Assembly (NCBI RefSeq): GCF_002387895.1
Contig: NZ_DGLI01000021.1
Coordinates: 102,837-166,836 of the forward strand
Origin: Clostridium sp. UBA4548
GTDB taxonomy: Bacteria; Bacillota; Clostridia; Clostridiales; Clostridiaceae
DNA length: 64,000 bases
Direction of reading: 5' to 3'
The translations under genes were made by a program, and so were the position numbers. The notes beneath the pieces are model-generated. The model was not told where the DNA came from and searched no databases. It saw nothing but the letters and a program-made list of their open reading frames with translations. This document shows positions 43,738 to 51,755 of this stretch, piece by piece. Positions within the stretch are counted from its first letter, which is position 1; every line of letters starts with the position of its first letter.

Positions 43738-43749
43738 CACAAGGGTAAA
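43738..43749 (+). repeat. Intergenic 12-mer CACAAGGGTAAA, copy 2
   Basis: Second copy of the intergenic motif, 31 bases after the DUF2947-like stop. Confidence 0.6.
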
Positions 43750-43801
43750 TTATGAAGGAGTTAATTACAATAATAAAATTTATAAAGATAGGATGATTGT
43801 T

Positions 43802-44128
43802 TTGAATAAGATTTTAAAACTTAGAGATATTTTATTAAATAGTGAAGATTTTAAATGGAGTGACGCATTATTCTTAGTTAGGGATGAAGAGTGGACATTA
43901 GATTCAGAATGTGCTGTTCTTGACCCCGATGATGTAGAAGATGATGCAGATGAAGAACCAAGATTCGCAAGTGATAATAATATGAAATATGCTTTAAGCA
44001 TGCAAGATATTCAAAGCATTGTTGATAATGCTAATCAACAGCATGAATACAGTTCAGAAGGTGAATTATTACAGGCATTTTTATATTACTATGACCATGA
44101 TGCCTATATAGAGTTTGATACTAAGTAA
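43802..44128 (+). CDS. DUF7716-like acidic immunity-type protein
   Basis: About 108 residues, strongly acidic. It shows DALFLVRDEEWTLDSECAVLDPDDVEDDADEEP, then KYALSMQDIQSIVDNANQQ and LLQAFLYYYDHDAYIEFD, which resembles the DUF7716 group seen in toxin immunity sets. The frame opens at ATG 43793, but AGGATG overlaps it; the TTG at 43802, eight bases after AGGA, is a better start. It is the last of three immunity-like genes. The acid patch DPDDVEDDADEE suits a decoy surface for a basic toxin, which is inference. Confidence 0.6.
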   Translation: MNKILKLRDILLNSEDFKWSDALFLVRDEEWTLDSECAVLDPDDVEDDADEEPRFASDNNMKYALSMQDIQSIVDNANQQHEYSSEGELLQAFLYYYDHDAYIEFDTK

Positions 44129-44397
44129 TTTTCTTTTTATACACCCATCTTTCCGATAGCCTACATCACTACCCTTCATAGAATCAATTCTATGCAAAGG
44201 GAATTGTCAAGGAAAGAACCCTCAATAAAGATACGGAAAATAAAAAATTGAAGGCTTAAATAGAATCAGAGAATGTGTTATTGAGTAACACCCGACTCCG
44301 ATATACAACTATCTTTAAACACCCCTACCCCTTACGTATTTACAATACCTTTGAACCATATAAAGTTAGATAGAGTTAAACTGTTTATCAGAAGTGT

Positions 44398-44503
44398 ACT
44401 TATAACAAATATATTAAAGTAATGCTAAAGTGTTTGTTATAAGTTAAATTCTAATTTTATAAACAAATGTTTGTTAATATTATTGATTACAAACAAACAC
44501 TTT
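44398..44503. repeat. Nested inverted repeats before the serine recombinase (res/operator candidate)
   Basis: ACTTATAACAAA (44398-44409) and TTTGTTATAAGT (44433-44444) are perfect partners. AAAGTGTTTGTT (44427-44438) matches AACAAACACTTT (44492-44503) in inverse. AACAAA-TG-TTTGTT (44462-44475) lies between. The shared AACAAA half-site in several orientations looks like recombinase-binding subsites. The upstream gap 44129-44397 holds no gene. Confidence 0.6.
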
Positions 44504-44511
44504 GGTATAAT
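44483..44511 (+). promoter_or_regulatory. Promoter of the serine recombinase gene
   Basis: TTGATT (44483-44488), 17 bases, TATAAT (44506-44511) with an extended TGG. The repeat arm 44492-44503 lies inside the spacer, predicting autorepression. Confidence 0.7.
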
Positions 44512-44551
44512 ATATTCATGAAGTAAGTTATATCAAAGGGGTTGTTATAGT

Positions 44552-45109
44552 ATGAATATTGGGTATGTAAGGGTAAGCACTGTCGAACAGAATGATGGTA
44601 GACAAGTTGAAGCATTGGCTAAGCACAATATAGAAAAGTGGTTCAAGGAAAAAGTATCAGCTAAAGATACGAATAGACCACAGTTACAAGCTATGTTAGA
44701 CTTTGCTAGAGAAGGAGATACAATATATATACATGATTTTTCTAGACTTGCTAGAAGTACAAAAGACTTGTTAGAGTTGATTGAATTACTTCAAGCCAAA
44801 GGAATTAATCTAGTAAGTAATAAAGAGAATATTGACACCTCTACACCAACTGGTAAACTGATGCTTACTATGATAGGTGCAATAAATGAATTTGAACGTA
44901 TGAACCTTTTAGAAAGGCAAAGAGAGGGCATAGCATTAGCTAAAGTTGAAGGTAAATATAAGGGTAGAAAGGAAATAGGCTATCCGTCTAACTGGGAAGA
45001 TGTTTATAACCAATGGAAGAATAGAAAAATTACTGGTAATAATGCTATGGAATTACTTGGACTTAAACGGAATACATTTTATAAATTGGTGAAGGACTAT
45101 GAACAATAG
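44552..45109 (+). CDS. Small serine recombinase (resolvase/invertase family)
   Basis: 185-residue resolvase. The catalytic serine lies in NIGYVRVSTVEQNDGRQ, with YIHDFSRLARSTKDL, GKLMLTMIGAINEFERMNLLERQREGIALAK and a C-terminal helix-turn-helix (ITGNNAMELLGLKRNTFYKLVKDY). AAGGGG precedes the ATG. The upstream region holds nested repeats and a promoter that overlaps one of them. In a small element it could resolve multimers or invert DNA. The ssrA integration itself fits the tyrosine integrase better. Confidence 0.92.
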   Translation: MNIGYVRVSTVEQNDGRQVEALAKHNIEKWFKEKVSAKDTNRPQLQAMLDFAREGDTIYIHDFSRLARSTKDLLELIELLQAKGINLVSNKENIDTSTPTGKLMLTMIGAINEFERMNLLERQREGIALAKVEGKYKGRKEIGYPSNWEDVYNQWKNRKITGNNAMELLGLKRNTFYKLVKDYEQ

Positions 45110-45241
45110 GTTTGTAGTTCTTTTTTTATTTGTAGTTGTCATATTTCGTTGCGATTTGTTTATTACTATAAAAAGGTATGTTATAATTTTTGATATGTGT
45201 TGTAAGTATTACAAATAATAAATCAGAAAGTGAAGTAATAT

Positions 45242-45517
45242 ATGAATTTTATGGGTGTCAATTGGGATGTAATATTTAATGCAAAAAACTATTTTGTACC
45301 ATGTCTTATATTTTTAATTATATTTATAGTATTATTTATTAAATATAGAGAGGTTATATTTTTTTTAGGTATATTTATGATGTTAATAGGAATTTTTGAA
45401 TATTCTCCTTGGGGGAAAAATATTAATTCTATAACTAAAACTGTTCTATTGATAATTCAATTAATATTAGGGGTCATAATAGCAGGATTAAGTAGTAGAT
45501 ATAATAACAGGAGGTAA
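45242..45517 (+). CDS. Small membrane protein, island
   Basis: 91 residues with three predicted membrane helices: FVPCLIFLIIFIVLFI, VIFFLGIFMMLIGIF and VLLIIQLILGVIIAGL, ending in a basic SRYNNRR. No family recognised. The ribosome site (AAAGTGAAG) is weak. It lies alone near the right end of the island. It may be a short holin-like or anchoring protein, but nothing beyond membrane location can be supported. Confidence 0.55.
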   Translation: MNFMGVNWDVIFNAKNYFVPCLIFLIIFIVLFIKYREVIFFLGIFMMLIGIFEYSPWGKNINSITKTVLLIIQLILGVIIAGLSSRYNNRR

Positions 45518-45866
45518 TATAAAAAAAATAATTTCTAAAATTGTAGTATTTTTATTTGGTAGTTTTCATGTAAGATGCATCAAAGTAGAATTGCAGAATA
45601 AAGCTGAAAAGTCTATCCGTCAATGGCTAGAGTAAAATGGGGGCGATTAACACTTCTCAATACGGAATGTTTACTGGGTGTTATATTCGACTTACTATAC
45701 TTACATTTTTATAAGAGGTTTTTACACTTTTTAGGCCTATTTGTTTACTCCAAGTCTATATTATGATAAAATGAAAAATAACAGCAAATCGGATACTCCG
45801 AATGGGACTTTTGATGAATAATTGCTACAAGCATTGATATAACTGGAAAAACTAAGATAAGTGGAA
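45518..45866. other. Right end of the island, non-coding
   Basis: No gene or RNA recognised. The sequence ATGGGGGCG near 45638 matches the tmRNA 5' end for nine bases only and is considered chance. Confidence 0.35.
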
Positions 45867-45904
45867 GCTTTCGGACAGGGGTTCGATTCCCCTCGCCTCC
45901 ACCA
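45867..45904 (+). repeat. attR: 38-bp direct repeat
   Basis: Identical to 40002-40039. The right border of the island; the flanking sequence beyond it was the original ssrA downstream region. Confidence 0.95.
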
Positions 45905-45907
45905 TTG

Positions 45908-45943
45908 AAACCCTCGACTAATTAAATTAGTCGAGGGTTTTTT
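45908..45943 (+). terminator. Displaced native ssrA terminator
   Basis: AAACCCTCGACTAA (45908-45921) pairs perfectly with TTAGTCGAGGGTTT (45927-45940), followed by TTT. It begins three bases after attR, the position expected for a tmRNA terminator before the island inserted. Confidence 0.88.
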
Positions 45944-46113
45944 CCATTTGTAAGGAAGTTTAGAATTACATAAGGTGAACCGTATTATAAGTGACGTAGA
46001 CTTTCTTGTTTAAGAATTATAAAATTTGAGGTTTAGTATAATATAAATGACTTCTTTATCATTGATACAGAAGAATTGCTCGTATTCTGTCATAGATTTC
46101 CTTGAACTGTTTA

Positions 46114-46142
46114 TTGCATTTTAAAAGTAAGTGTGATATAAT
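46114..46142 (+). promoter_or_regulatory. Promoter of the ABC-F resistance leader
   Basis: TTGCAT (46114-46119), 17 bases, TATAAT (46137-46142) with TGA extension. The start near 46149 gives a ~400-base leader. Confidence 0.75.
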
Positions 46143-46173
46143 CTGAACAAATATGATGATTGGAGTTGGAAAG

Positions 46174-46194
46174 ATGATTAAATTTTCTTGCTAG
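46174..46194 (+). CDS. Leader uORF 1 (MIKFSC)
   Basis: Six codons ending TAG, with TTGGAG/GGAAAG upstream and close to the predicted transcript start. Short upstream peptides of this kind sense ribosome stalling by antibiotics and control attenuators before ABC-F and erm genes. Function is inferred from position; the peptide sequence is not a known one. Confidence 0.55.
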   Translation: MIKFSC

Positions 46195-46331
46195 TTTTAC
46201 CAAGCATAATAAAATTGTGGGTTCGTATAATGCCATTTTTTTGTTGTGCCTATGCAAGAGATTAATTGTTTTTCCGCTCAGAAAATATATACTCGTCATG
46301 CTCCTAATAGGGGTTTGTCTTTGCTGTATTT

Positions 46332-46373
46332 ATGAGCTGCAAGAATAATAATTTCTTGCAGCTCATATTTTTT
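46332..46373 (+). terminator. Attenuator terminator in the ABC-F leader
   Basis: ATGAGCTGCAAGAA (46332-46345) pairs perfectly with TTCTTGCAGCTCAT (46353-46366), then a run of Ts. It lies inside the leader, about 180 bases before the ABC-F gene, as expected for antibiotic-induced antitermination. Confidence 0.85.
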
Positions 46374-46407
46374 ATAAATCGTGAGAATAAGTAGGAGGGA
46401 TTATACA

Positions 46408-46488
46408 ATGGATAATAAAGATACTTCGCTAACGCATGATAATCTTCATATAGAGCCGGATGCTTCGGGCGACATTTATATGGAGTAA
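46408..46488 (+). CDS. Leader uORF 2, 26 residues
   Basis: ATG with AGGAGGG at an ideal distance, after the attenuator. The product starts MDNKDTSLTHDNLH, is acidic and has no membrane segment. It ends 66 bases before the ABC-F start. It may be a small leader peptide affecting translation or a remnant of another gene. The strong ribosome site argues that it is translated. Confidence 0.5.
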   Translation: MDNKDTSLTHDNLHIEPDASGDIYME

Positions 46489-46551
46489 TACTAGTCGCCT
46501 ATTGGTCCGACTTTGTTATTTGTACTTTTAATTACAAAGGAGGATAAAAAT

Positions 46552-48030
46552 ATGTCTTTAATAAATGTAACAAATCTGACCTTCGCTTATGAAGGCAGTT
46601 ATGATAATATTTTTGAAAATGTAAGCTTTCAAATTGATACCGATTGGAAATTGGGCTTTACCGGAAGAAATGGACGAGGAAAAACTACCTTTCTGAATCT
46701 TTTACTTGGTAAATATGAATATACTGGAAATATCTCAACGAATGTAACCTTTGAATATTTTCCTTATGAGGTGCAGGAACAAGAAAATTTTACTATAGAT
46801 ATCATAAGAGAAATCAGTCCAAATTCAATGGATTGGGAAATAATGAAAGAATTATCGCTTTTAGATATAGATGATGATGTTTTATACAGACAGTTTTATA
46901 CACTATCAAAAGGAGAACAGACCAAGGTATTGCTTGTTGCTATGTTTTTGAAGGAGAACTCCTTCTTGCTTATTGATGAACCTACAAATCATTTAGATGC
47001 TGAAGCTAGAAAAAAACTAAGTAGTTACCTTAGAAAAAAGAAAGGATTTATTCTGATTTCACATGATAGGAATTTTTTGGATAACTGTATTGATCATGTT
47101 CTTTCAATAAATAAGACGAATATAGAAATACAAAGAGGTGATTTTTCCAGCTGGTGGGAAAACAAACAAAGGCAGGATAACTTTGAGCTTGCAGAAAACG
47201 AAAAACTTAGAAAAGATATTAATCGCTTATCGGAGGCTGCTAAACAAACAAGTAATTGGTCTCATGAAGTAGAAAAATCAAAAAAAGGAACAACAAATTC
47301 TGGCTCCAAGCTGGATAAAGGTTATGTTGGACATAAAGCTGCTAAAATGATGAAACGTTCTAAGTCAATTGAAAGCAGACAGCAAGCTGCTATTGAAGAA
47401 AAGTCTAAACTTCTCAGAAATATTGAAAGCTCTGACAGCCTGAAGATTTCACAGCTTGTTTGTCATAAAAACAAGCTTGTGGAACTTGAGAATGTTTCCA
47501 TATTTTACGGTGACACCATGGTTTGTAAAGATATTAGCTTTAGTATTGAGAAAGGTGACCGAATTGCACTTAAAGGTAAAAATGGTTCAGGGAAATCAAG
47601 CCTTATCAAGCTTATTTGTGGTGAGGATATAAACTACACAGGTAATTTCGATAAAGGAAGTCAGCTTAAAATATCATATGTGTCACAGGATACATCGCAT
47701 CTTAAGGGAAATCTCACTGATTACGCTTCAAATAACAATATTGATGAAAGTCTTTTTAAGGCTATTTTAAGAAAACTTGATTTTTCCAGAGAGCAATTTG
47801 AAAAAGATATGTCATCCTTCAGCGGCGGACAAAAGAAAAAAGTGCTCATTGCAAAGAGTCTTTGCGAAAAAGTTCATGTGCATATCTGGGATGAACCACT
47901 TAATTTTATTGATATTATCTCTCGTATGCAGATAGAAGATCTACTTCTTGAATATGCACCAACCTTATTATTTGTAGAGCATGACAGTGAATTTTGCAAA
48001 AATATTGCAACAAAGAGTTTTGAACTTTAG
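46552..48030 (+). CDS. Lsa-type ABC-F ribosomal protection protein
   Basis: Antibiotic-resistance ABC-F ATPase that displaces drugs such as lincosamides, pleuromutilins and streptogramin A from the ribosome. Cassette 1 has GRNGRGKTT, LSKGEQ and LLIDEPTNHLD. Cassette 2 has GKNGSGKSS, FSGGQ and the unusual HIWDEPLNFIDI typical of the Lsa/Vga group. The interdomain linker (residues ~185-290) is long and basic. The start is MSLINVTNLTF at ATG 46552, 10 bases after AAGGAGG; the frame opens at 46513. Length is 492 residues. A leader with uORFs and an attenuator precedes it, and an HflX-like gene follows. Which drugs are affected cannot be told from sequence. Confidence 0.88.
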   Translation: MSLINVTNLTFAYEGSYDNIFENVSFQIDTDWKLGFTGRNGRGKTTFLNLLLGKYEYTGNISTNVTFEYFPYEVQEQENFTIDIIREISPNSMDWEIMKELSLLDIDDDVLYRQFYTLSKGEQTKVLLVAMFLKENSFLLIDEPTNHLDAEARKKLSSYLRKKKGFILISHDRNFLDNCIDHVLSINKTNIEIQRGDFSSWWENKQRQDNFELAENEKLRKDINRLSEAAKQTSNWSHEVEKSKKGTTNSGSKLDKGYVGHKAAKMMKRSKSIESRQQAAIEEKSKLLRNIESSDSLKISQLVCHKNKLVELENVSIFYGDTMVCKDISFSIEKGDRIALKGKNGSGKSSLIKLICGEDINYTGNFDKGSQLKISYVSQDTSHLKGNLTDYASNNNIDESLFKAILRKLDFSREQFEKDMSSFSGGQKKKVLIAKSLCEKVHVHIWDEPLNFIDIISRMQIEDLLLEYAPTLLFVEHDSEFCKNIATKSFEL

Positions 48031-48051
48031 CTTTATGAATGAGAATATGTT

Positions 48052-48082
48052 AAAAGGGGGAGTGACAGAACTCCTCTTTTTA
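48052..48082 (+). terminator. Hairpin between ABC-F and hflX-like genes
   Basis: AAAAGGGGGAGT (48052-48063) pairs with ACTCCTCTTTT (48070-48080) with one extra G, followed by TTA. It is moderate, and readthrough into the next gene is likely. Confidence 0.65.
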
Positions 48083-48120
48083 TTTGTCAAAATAGAGTAA
48101 CAATCAACGGAGGAGATTGT

Positions 48121-49389
48121 ATGGAACAAAAACAAAGGGCAATAATTGTAGGCTGTAATCTCAAGAGTGATAAGGAATTTTTAAATATGGTAGAGGAGCT
48201 ATATAGTCTAGCTGATGCATGTAATATTGAGGTAGTTGGTGAAATTATTCAAAAATTAGAGCGAGTGTATCCGTCACATTATATAGGTAAGGGAAAAATC
48301 CAAGAAGTGATTACATTAATCCATAAGAAAGAAGTAGATATGGTTATTTTTAATGATGAGTTGTCTCCTTCACAAATTCGTAATTTAGATATAGCTTTAA
48401 AATGTAAAGTAATAGATAGAACGGTTCTAATTTTGGACATTTTGTCTAAGAGGTCTAAAAGCAAAGAAGCACATCTGCAGGTGGAAATAGCAAAATTACA
48501 ATACATTCTGCCGAGAGTAACTGGACTTGAAGGATCATTAGGTCTGCAGGAAGGAAGTGCCAAGTTTATAAGCAGAGGCTCAGGAGAAGCAAAGCTTGAA
48601 CTAGATCACAGAAAGATTAAGGATAAAATCAGTGGACTTCAAGCAGAACTGAAAAAACTTGTAATAGAGCGTCAAAATCAAAGAAAACAGCGAAAAAAAT
48701 CAGGAATACCTGCAGTTGCTTTGGTAGGATATACAAACGCAGGTAAGTCAAGCATTATGAATTCCATGATTGATTTGTACAGCTCTTCAATTGATAAGAA
48801 GGTATTTGAAAAGGATATGTTATTCGCTACCTTAGAAACTTATGTAAGAAACATTAAACTGCCCAATAATAAATCCTTCCTGTTAACTGATACAGTAGGA
48901 TTTATCAGTAAGCTTCCTCACCAGCTTGTAAATGCATTCCGCTCAACTTTAGAGGAAATTACTGAAGCAGATATGTTAGTTCATGTAGTTGACTATTCAA
49001 TCCCTAATTATAAGCAGCATATTGAAGTTACAAAGAACACATTAAAAGAATTAGGTGCAGATAATATACCTATTATTTATGCCTATAATAAGACAGATTT
49101 AGTAGCGGGTGAAATCACAAAAGATGAGAAAGATTGCATATATATTTCTGCTAAAAATAAGGCTGGAATAGATGAGTTAGTAAATGAAATTTGCACGAGG
49201 GCTTTCATACAGAATGTTTGCTGCCAACTGCTAATCCCTCATGATAAAGGAAATGTATTGTCATACTTTAGGGACAATGCCAATATCAAATCAACTGAGT
49301 ATAACAGTGATGGAGCGCTTATATCCATGGAATGTAAGGCAATAGATTATGAAAGATATAGGCAATTTGAAAGCATGATTAAAATATAG
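48121..49389 (+). CDS. HflX-like ribosome-splitting GTPase
   Basis: GTPase of the HflX family, which splits stalled ribosomes; some paralogues (HflXr) give resistance to macrolides and lincosamides. The N-terminal HflX domain covers about 1-185 (YPSHYIGKGKIQEV, FNDELSPSQIRNLD, RTVLILDILSKRSKSKEAHLQVEIAKL). G motifs are GYTNAGKSS, DTVGFISKLPHQLV and NKTD. Length is 422 residues. GGAGGAG precedes the ATG. It lies 90 bases after the Lsa-like gene, so the pair probably forms a ribosome-protection cassette. A housekeeping HflX is the alternative, but the position behind a resistance gene and its attenuator favours an HflXr-like role. Confidence 0.85.
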   Translation: MEQKQRAIIVGCNLKSDKEFLNMVEELYSLADACNIEVVGEIIQKLERVYPSHYIGKGKIQEVITLIHKKEVDMVIFNDELSPSQIRNLDIALKCKVIDRTVLILDILSKRSKSKEAHLQVEIAKLQYILPRVTGLEGSLGLQEGSAKFISRGSGEAKLELDHRKIKDKISGLQAELKKLVIERQNQRKQRKKSGIPAVALVGYTNAGKSSIMNSMIDLYSSSIDKKVFEKDMLFATLETYVRNIKLPNNKSFLLTDTVGFISKLPHQLVNAFRSTLEEITEADMLVHVVDYSIPNYKQHIEVTKNTLKELGADNIPIIYAYNKTDLVAGEITKDEKDCIYISAKNKAGIDELVNEICTRAFIQNVCCQLLIPHDKGNVLSYFRDNANIKSTEYNSDGALISMECKAIDYERYRQFESMIKI

Positions 49390-49937
49390 TTAGTGATTTA
49401 AAGTCAAATTAGTATTTATTCATAATTATTATAGAGTTTAGAATAAATCCATAAAATTGTATTATATTTTGTAAGGAATTTTAAATTATTAAAGGTGAGT
49501 TGTACATAAATGAACTAGACTTTTTAGGATAAGTATTGAATGATTTAAAGGTCATGCTACATATATAACAACCGCCTGTAAGTGGTTTAAATAGCTGTTT
49601 ACATGCGGTTGTGGTTTTTGATAGGTATGGATAGCTCTACCTAATATATGGATTTAATGAAATGTTATAAAATCATTTTATTTGAGATGTTTTGGAAGTT
49701 AATCAAGAAGATCATTTGTATTTTATGTTATGTTTAGTATATTATATAGGGAATACGGTTTTGAGATAATAAATTTACACAAAGATCATCAATAAAGAGA
49801 AGTATTTAGAGGATATTACCTAAAGATTTAAGCTAATAACTCGATAAATAAAGAGCTGAAGAAAATCGAAACTTATTTTAGTTTTGGTCAGTGTAATATT
49901 TAATTTTCAAATAACTTTTGTGGGAAGGTAATTAAAC
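49390..49937. other. Gap with one terminator hairpin
   Basis: ACAACCGC (49568-49575) pairs with GCGGTTGT (49605-49612), with GTAA/TTAC inside, followed by GGTTTTTG: the likely terminator of the hflX-like unit. The rest to 49937 holds no gene. A promoter for the sugar cluster must lie here but no clear one is seen. Confidence 0.6.
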
Positions 49938-51716
49938 ATGAACAATGAAGTTGAGATAATTAAAAGAGAAATAAAAGATAATATAATAAATCTTATAAAC
50001 AGTAATAGATTAGCAGAGGCTAAAGAATTGATAGGTCAGTACAAACTTAAAGTGATAGATGATTTGGAAATCAGTTCAATTATGGCAGTAATTTATATTA
50101 ATGAAGGTAAATTTAATGAAGCAGAGCAAATATTGAGAGATGGATTAAAGCAACAAAGTAATAACTTTGATTTAATGTATAATTTAGCATATTTATATGA
50201 AAATACTGATTTAAAGTGCTTGCCACTGGCTTTAAGCTATTATAAAAGATGTTGGGCAATTACAGAAGATAACGATCATAAAACTGATATTTTAAACAAA
50301 GTTAATAACTTAAAAATGAAACTTGTAACCTTAAATGAATCTGATAGACCTCTAGTAAGTATAGTAGTGCTTGCCTACAATCAATTAGAGTATACAAAAT
50401 TATGTATAGAAAGTATTTATAAGTATACTTCGAATACTAAGATAGAACTTATTACAGTTAATAATGGTTCGTCTGATGGTACAAAAGCGTATTTTAGTAG
50501 TTTGTCAAATGTAAAAAACATTAATATAGTGAATAATGTTAGACCCGTGGATGGATTTAATGCAGGGATAGAATCTGCTGAAGGAAAGTATACTGCATGT
50601 GTTTGTAACGATTTTATATTTACGGAAAATTGGTTAGATAATTTACTAAAATGTATTGAATCTGATGAATCAATAGGTTTTGTTTCTCCTGGTGCAAATT
50701 TGATAAGTAATAATCAACGTATAGATTGCAGCTATAGCTCAATAGATGAAATGCAAATGTTTGCAAAAAACTATAATATGTCTGATTCAAGTAAATGGGA
50801 AGAAAGAATTAAACTATTGCCTTGTGTTTTATTATGTAGAAGTAACCTTTTAAAAGATATTGGTGGATATGATCCAAGATTTTATTATGGTGAGTTTGCT
50901 GATGATGATATTAGTTTTAGAATTAGAAGATTAGGGTATAAGTTAATTTATGCAGGAGATACATTTACACATCATGCTGGTTCAATAACTACTGAAAAGG
51001 ATCATGTAGAAAATAATTCAATAGCAGTAAGTAGAGAAATTTTTATTAATAAACACCACATTGATCCACCTATAGAGTCAACTTTTAATTCTAGTATTGT
51101 TAATACAGTAAATTATAAACGTAGAAAAAATATAAATATATTAGGAATTAATACTTTTTGTGGCGGAACACCCTTACAAGTAAAAAATAAATTTAAAAAC
51201 TTAGGCTTAAGCTCAGTTAAAATAACAAGTTTAACAGAAGCTAATAAATATATGGAAGACTTAAAAACAGTTTCTGAAGAAGTATATTGTATAGGTAATG
51301 ATAAGTTGGAAGAGAGCGTATCAAATAAGAATTTTGATATTATAATCTACGAAAATGGGATTGAAAATGTTAAGGATATTAATAATACAATCAGTATTTT
51401 AAAAAGTTGTCTAAATGAAGGTGGACAATTTATATTCGCTATGTATAACGAATCCTATTACCAAAATTTATTTTGTGTTGATGATTATGAGAAAAGTTTA
51501 TATAGTGATGGATGTAAATCGTCTTACTTAAATCTACACAAAATAGTTGATATTTTATCGAATAGTAAATTTAGCAACATATCAATCGATAGATTTGTAA
51601 TTAGATATAATAAAGAACTAGTAAAGAGTTTAGTGAGTGGTGTTTTACCTGAAACTCAAAAGAATTTTCAAGAAAATATTACAACGTATAAGTTTATAAT
51701 AAGTTGTGAAGTGTAA
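49938..51716 (+). CDS. TPR-linked family 2 glycosyltransferase
   Basis: 592-residue protein in three parts. Residues ~1-120 are helical, TPR-like (INEGKFNEAEQILRDGL). Residues ~135-370 form a GT-A glycosyltransferase: PLVSIVVLAYNQLEYTKLCIESI, NNGSSDGTKAYF, and an acidic EFADDDISFRIRRLGYKLIYAGD segment. Residues ~390-592 look like a degenerate methyltransferase-type fold (CLNEGGQFIFAMYNES) without a clear SAM motif. No membrane helix is present, so it is cytosolic. GGGAAGG precedes the ATG. It heads the sugar cluster and may glycosylate a protein such as flagellin or a surface polymer; the acceptor is not evident. Confidence 0.8.
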   Translation: MNNEVEIIKREIKDNIINLINSNRLAEAKELIGQYKLKVIDDLEISSIMAVIYINEGKFNEAEQILRDGLKQQSNNFDLMYNLAYLYENTDLKCLPLALSYYKRCWAITEDNDHKTDILNKVNNLKMKLVTLNESDRPLVSIVVLAYNQLEYTKLCIESIYKYTSNTKIELITVNNGSSDGTKAYFSSLSNVKNINIVNNVRPVDGFNAGIESAEGKYTACVCNDFIFTENWLDNLLKCIESDESIGFVSPGANLISNNQRIDCSYSSIDEMQMFAKNYNMSDSSKWEERIKLLPCVLLCRSNLLKDIGGYDPRFYYGEFADDDISFRIRRLGYKLIYAGDTFTHHAGSITTEKDHVENNSIAVSREIFINKHHIDPPIESTFNSSIVNTVNYKRRKNINILGINTFCGGTPLQVKNKFKNLGLSSVKITSLTEANKYMEDLKTVSEEVYCIGNDKLEESVSNKNFDIIIYENGIENVKDINNTISILKSCLNEGGQFIFAMYNESYYQNLFCVDDYEKSLYSDGCKSSYLNLHKIVDILSNSKFSNISIDRFVIRYNKELVKSLVSGVLPETQKNFQENITTYKFIISCEV

Positions 51717-51755
51717 TGCTGTATATTAAGATAAATAGAAAGGTAGATGGTTCAT

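Larger units (their letters stand above)
40002..45904 (+). mobile_element. Genomic island integrated in ssrA
   Basis: A 5.9-kb insertion between two 38-base direct repeats of the tmRNA 3' end. It carries a tyrosine integrase next to the left end, a short RepA_N-like gene, three immunity-like genes, a serine recombinase and a small membrane protein. There are no transfer, capsid or toxin genes, so it is a small integrative element or a decayed relic. The genome's own ssrA terminator lies just outside the right repeat. Confidence 0.92.

Noticed and set aside
45638..45904. A second tmRNA or tmRNA fragment at the right end of the island
   Set aside because: Only a 9-base match to the tmRNA start and the 38-base 3' repeat are present; the body of the RNA is missing.
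46111..46299. Minus-strand frame of 62 codons in the ABC-F leader
   Set aside because: It covers the promoter and leader structures of the ABC-F gene, lacks a ribosome site and has no recognisable sequence.
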